The notes under the pieces: generated by a model
The model's input: the letters and a program-made list of their open reading frames with translations, nothing else
What the model was told of the DNA's origin: nothing
Database searches by the model: none
DNA from: Glossina fuscipes
Lineage: Eukaryota > Arthropoda > Insecta > Diptera > Glossinidae
Length of the DNA: 64,000 nucleotides
Direction of reading: 5' to 3'
Assembly: GCF_014805625.2 (NCBI RefSeq)
Contig: NW_023998460.1
Span: 1,098,311 to 1,162,310 of the forward strand
Shown here: positions 61,041 through 64,000 of the stretch, one piece after another
Layout of the letters: each line of letters begins with the position of its first letter
How positions within the stretch are numbered: position 1 is the first letter of the stretch
Made by a program: the position numbers and the translations under genes

Positions 61041-62100
61041 CAATCTTTTAGTTTTTTGTTCTTTTTTTTCATAATCTCCTTCTGTTGTGTTTCATTGGAC
61101 ATGGATTGGTTATGTACACCATGTTGTGTGAAAGCAGGCCCACAATCTGAACAATTCATCCCGTGCTCGCTCTGCGAACTTTTTTGCCATACAACGTGTG
61201 CTCTAAAGGGTGGTCATGTCCTGACTGTAAGAAGCAAGACATGATTGTTTAAATTCTTCTCAGAAACGAGAAATAGTTTCTCAGATTTGAACAAAAATCT
61301 TGGCTCCTTGTGTGATAAGTTTGAAATAATTAAGACTACGTTTGATGAGTGTCGTTATATTAAACACTCTTCTTCTTCGCCAGCTAGTAAAGTTACAACG
61401 CGTAACGTAGCGTGTGGTATGTCACCTCCGAGTTCTACCAAGTCTGATTCGTTGATTCAAGTTAGCGCTTCCACAATGTCTATAATGAACGTTAGCGTTT
61501 CTGCTATCTTTGATTCGGCAGTTAGTAAAAAAGTTACAAATAAGTCGGCAAGTCGGTCTAGCTTAAGCTATGCTGAAATGGCAAGGGTATCACCTCCCAA
61601 TGAAGTCACTCGCTCTACTCAGGCGAAGAAAGATAATCATAAATCCAAGTCTCCCCCTGGCTGGTTGAGTGTGAATAATGGTCACCATTCAGGGCATGCC
61701 GCAAAAGCTGCTTGTGCAAGTGTGGTTACCCCTCCTATATTCTCCCCAACTCAAAATTCCACACCTGTGATCCCTCCCGTTCCAAGTAGAGTTAGCTTTT
61801 GCAGTACCTCCCAGAAAGGCAATATATGTGTCAAGACTGGCACCTAATACAACTGTGGGTACCAAAAAAAATTATCTGGCGGCGGAAGTCCCGTCTGCCA
61901 ATTTAAAGCGTGTTAGTATTTTCAAATTGACTCCTTCTCGACCTAGAGAAATCTCGTCTTTTAAAATGCTAGTTCCGACTGAAAACATGGATATGTTACT
62001 AAATAAGCCATTGTAGCCGGTTGGATCCTTAATTAAGGAATTTATCCCTCGTGATCGACCCCGTAATACTAATTCAGTAGCCCTTTCCCCTAAATTCAAA
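60939..62100 (+). pseudogene. ORF1 of LINE copy 9 (doubled PHD start, long linker, C-terminal block)
   Basis: The ATG at 60939 opens 101 codons covering unit 1 and unit 2 of the duplicated N-terminus. The PHD finger of unit 2 is incomplete (PCSLCELFCHTTCALKGGH; the final WSCPDC pair is lost). After a TGA at 61242 the frame shifts to 200 codons (61245-61847): FKFFSETRNSFSDL, a Ser/Lys-rich linker and HHSGHAAKAACASVV. It shifts again to the C-terminal block (61828-62100: SANLKRVSIFKLTPS, LIKEFIPRDRPRN, with one TAG at 62013). This copy shows the linker that inverted copy 7 has lost. Confidence 0.82.
61041..61195 (+). repeat. 5' end duplication of copy 9, unit 2
   Basis: tttttgttctttttttt, catggattggttatgtacac, MDWLCTPCCVKAGPQSEQFI. 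Roughly a fifth to a quarter of bases differ from unit 1. The frame of unit 1 passes through into unit 2, making a two-headed ORF1 start. Confidence 0.82.
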
Positions 62101-62125
62101 AATTCGTTCTACTTTCCTCCTTTCA

Positions 62126-63882
62126 GTGAGCACGGGGTTTTCCTGTTTGGCCTTCACTGAAACTTGGTTAAAACCTGATCTACATTCATCTGAACTTTTC
62201 TACAATTCTTTCCAGGTTTTCAGAAATGATCGATTGGATCGCATTGGTGGTGGCGTATTAATTGCCATATCTTCGTCATTTCCGTCCAAATCAATTGAAT
62301 ATCCCACTACTCCCGACGTTGAATTTATCATTCGAGCGAAATTTCCTAATAAACACTTATATACAGCCTGTTCCTATATTCTCTCAAATTCGGATATCTC
62401 TATATATAAGAAACAGGTTGTCCTCATTTGTGAAGTGGTCAAGAAAACTGGGCCTACCGATATAGTCATAGCGTTAGGTGACTTTAATTTGCCTCAAGTC
62501 TCTTGGTTCTACAGTGATAATTCTGGCTGTTTGATTCCTACTTTAACTTCTGATAGAGATGTTGTGATCTTTAACGAATTATTTGATCGTAATTTAGTTC
62601 CATACAACTGCACTCTTAATTGTAATGGTAGACTGATTGATCTTCACCAATTACCCCGAGATTGGTGCAAATCGTTGCCCACCTCTTCGTTTATCTGAGG
62701 ATCCTTATCATCCGCCAATGTGTATTTCCTTTCATCACAAGCATGATGGTTCGTTGAACTGGTTTAATGCTTCAAATCCAACTTTTGCAAACACATTTTA
62801 TGATTTCCATTTTACTGCTATAATCTCTTCTGTCACATATTATGCCCGATTTCTCAGCTGAAAATATTAAAAGCTTACTGTCACCGTTCTGCAATATACA
62901 AAATCTAGCTATTTCTGCATCTTTTCCGATCAAGCAGTCGCGACCTCAAAGCAGGTGTGTGTTTAATAAGACAATTAAATATTACAAGAATATGAAAAAC
63001 AAGCTTTTCAAAAAATTTTCGAAAAGTGGCTCTACTTTCGACTATTTCGCTTACTCAGCAGCAAGGCATTAACATAATTCCCTCAACTACCAATATTATT
63101 GCAGATACCTTCAGTTCATTAAATCTTCACTGTTTGCTAATCCTAAATACTTTTTTAAATTTGTTAATTTCAAAAGAAAAATCTCCATAAATCCCTCGCA
63201 TGTCCCTTTCAATGACTCTGCGTCCTCGGACGATTTTGAAACCTCAAATCCCTTTGCTGAATACTTCCGACAAAATTTTTCGACTGCTAGTTCCGATTTA
63301 CCTGCAAACTAACCATATCCGATAACTAATTCGGATTCAATTCCTAATTTGGTCATTTCAGAAAATAGCGTTTTAGAGGGGTTGAGCTCTCTAAGGTGTA
63401 GTTGTGTGCCTGAACCTAATGGATCCGTTAGAGTTTACGTGTTATGTTTTCATGGCCTTTTCTAGTGGTTCTCGCTATGTGGATTCAATTGAATATCGTC
63501 AAAAGCAATTCTTGATGTCTGCCCTTAGGAATGTGGGTTGGGAACCGATTGCTTCTCTTCCCCCTACAAAAATAGGTTGCTTTTGTTATCCTTACTGTCA
63601 TTTGAGAAACGTAGATTTGTTCTTGGGGTTTCCTTTTTAATCAAAGTACCGCCCGCATTACCTGGTGCGATAAGCTTTAATGTTCCTAACCGCTTCTCTA
63701 GGTACTTTATTTGTATTAAGCTTAGTGAACGTAAACACAATTATGAGCTGTTTAGCTCGTTCAGAGTTGTTTGCAGAAACCTAAGTGACGTCTATCACTT
63801 GTTCTCAATGTCGGATTCTTTAAAGTCTGTTGAAGCAATTGTGTTTAACACGCGCGATTTACCTATGTCGTACTTAAACTAA
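62126..63882 (+). pseudogene. ORF2 of LINE copy 9 (endonuclease, linker, RT without its core)
   Basis: The endonuclease is open for 170 codons: CLAFTETWLKPDLHSSEL (catalytic Glu), IGGGVLIAI, VIALGDFNLPQVSW. It shifts near 62630 before the DLCF and YHPPMCISF blocks. The linker follows (FNKTIKYYKNMKN, stop at 63070; then YYCRYLQFIKSSLF and FETSNPFAEYFRQNF). At about 63470 the sequence passes from TCYVFMAFSSGSR directly to YVDSIEYRQKQFL, deleting everything from TDLSKAFD through YADD to the thumb. The C-terminus (PTKIGCFC region frameshifted, then FSRYFICIKLSERK, DLPMSYLN) ends at 63882. Confidence 0.83.
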
Positions 63883-64000
63883 CTTGCATTCTCAAATTCC
63901 CATATTTTTATTTCGAAAAGTAATTGTGTTGTTAGCGGTGTCGGTTGCCAAGCTTATGCATGTTTGGAATGGTTTAAGGGTTCGCTTGCAACCTTGATCT

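Larger units (their letters stand above)
60560..64000 (+). mobile_element. CR1-like LINE copy 9, duplicated 5' end, RT core deleted, runs off the window
   Basis: A 5' UTR from roughly 60560 leads to ORF1 (ATG 60939), then ORF2 from 62126, and the 3' UTR reaches the right edge (tcggttgccaagcttatgca). Three structural oddities: a diverged duplication of the 5' UTR/ORF1 start, frame breaks in ORF1, and a deletion at 63470 that removes the RT core. No target-site data are available because the 3' terminus lies outside. Confidence 0.88.

Overview
This 64 kb window is AT-rich animal genomic DNA, most probably from a higher (cyclorrhaphan) fly and possibly a tephritid fruit fly. The evidence is resemblance recalled from memory, not a search: fragments that read like fly Parkin and fly eIF1AD, short 64- and 73-base introns, the (TAA)n-tailed SINE and I-like LINE, and a dispersed repeat like the dipteran DINE-1/Helentron class. 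It is gene-poor. Most of what can be identified is mobile-element debris in a noncoding background. LAYOUT: 1-460 is an I-like LINE endonuclease fragment joined to a SINE-type 3' tail. 2.4-3.4 kb is a P-superfamily transposase relic. 6.9-8.5 kb holds DINE-like and tRNA-derived SINE copies. 8.8-11.4 kb is a mosaic CR1-like LINE, abutted by a near-complete DINE-like element to 12.16 kb. 15.9-18.65 kb is a cluster of decayed unprocessed gene copies: a Parkin fragment, an eIF1AD copy, and coding-like pieces I cannot name. 21.3-23.8 kb is a pile-up of four CR1 fragments in both orientations. 31.0-31.5 kb is the only convincing host coding sequence: a first coding exon with a signal-peptide-like segment and a perfect splice donor. 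36.5-44.0 kb is a degenerate CR1 copy split by an inverted, nearly full-length CR1 copy. 45.9-55.2 kb holds many DINE-like fragments, one young SINE with a perfect 15-base target duplication, and a mariner relic. 56.4-57.9 kb is the best-preserved CR1 reverse transcriptase (391+ codons open, YADD intact). 60.6 kb to the end is a CR1 copy with a duplicated 5' end and a deleted RT core. HOW THE PARTS RELATE: the CR1 copies belong to one extended family. ORF1 has an N-terminal PHD-type zinc finger and a conserved C-terminal block; ORF2 has an APE endonuclease and an RT; the 3' end is about 300 bases ending in (AAAT)/(AATAA) repeats. Only the copy at 56.4 kb keeps an intact RT core, and it is 5' truncated, so no autonomous element is present. 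Three copies have separately lost the RT core, and two copies carry duplications whose two units are diverged, which suggests template jumping between subfamilies. The SINE family shares its 3' sequence with the terminal fragment attached to the I-like endonuclease at the window start, a candidate LINE-SINE partnership. Host content is limited to the exon at 31 kb, whose long first intron probably contains part or all of the downstream repeat-rich DNA if the gene is transcribed to the right.
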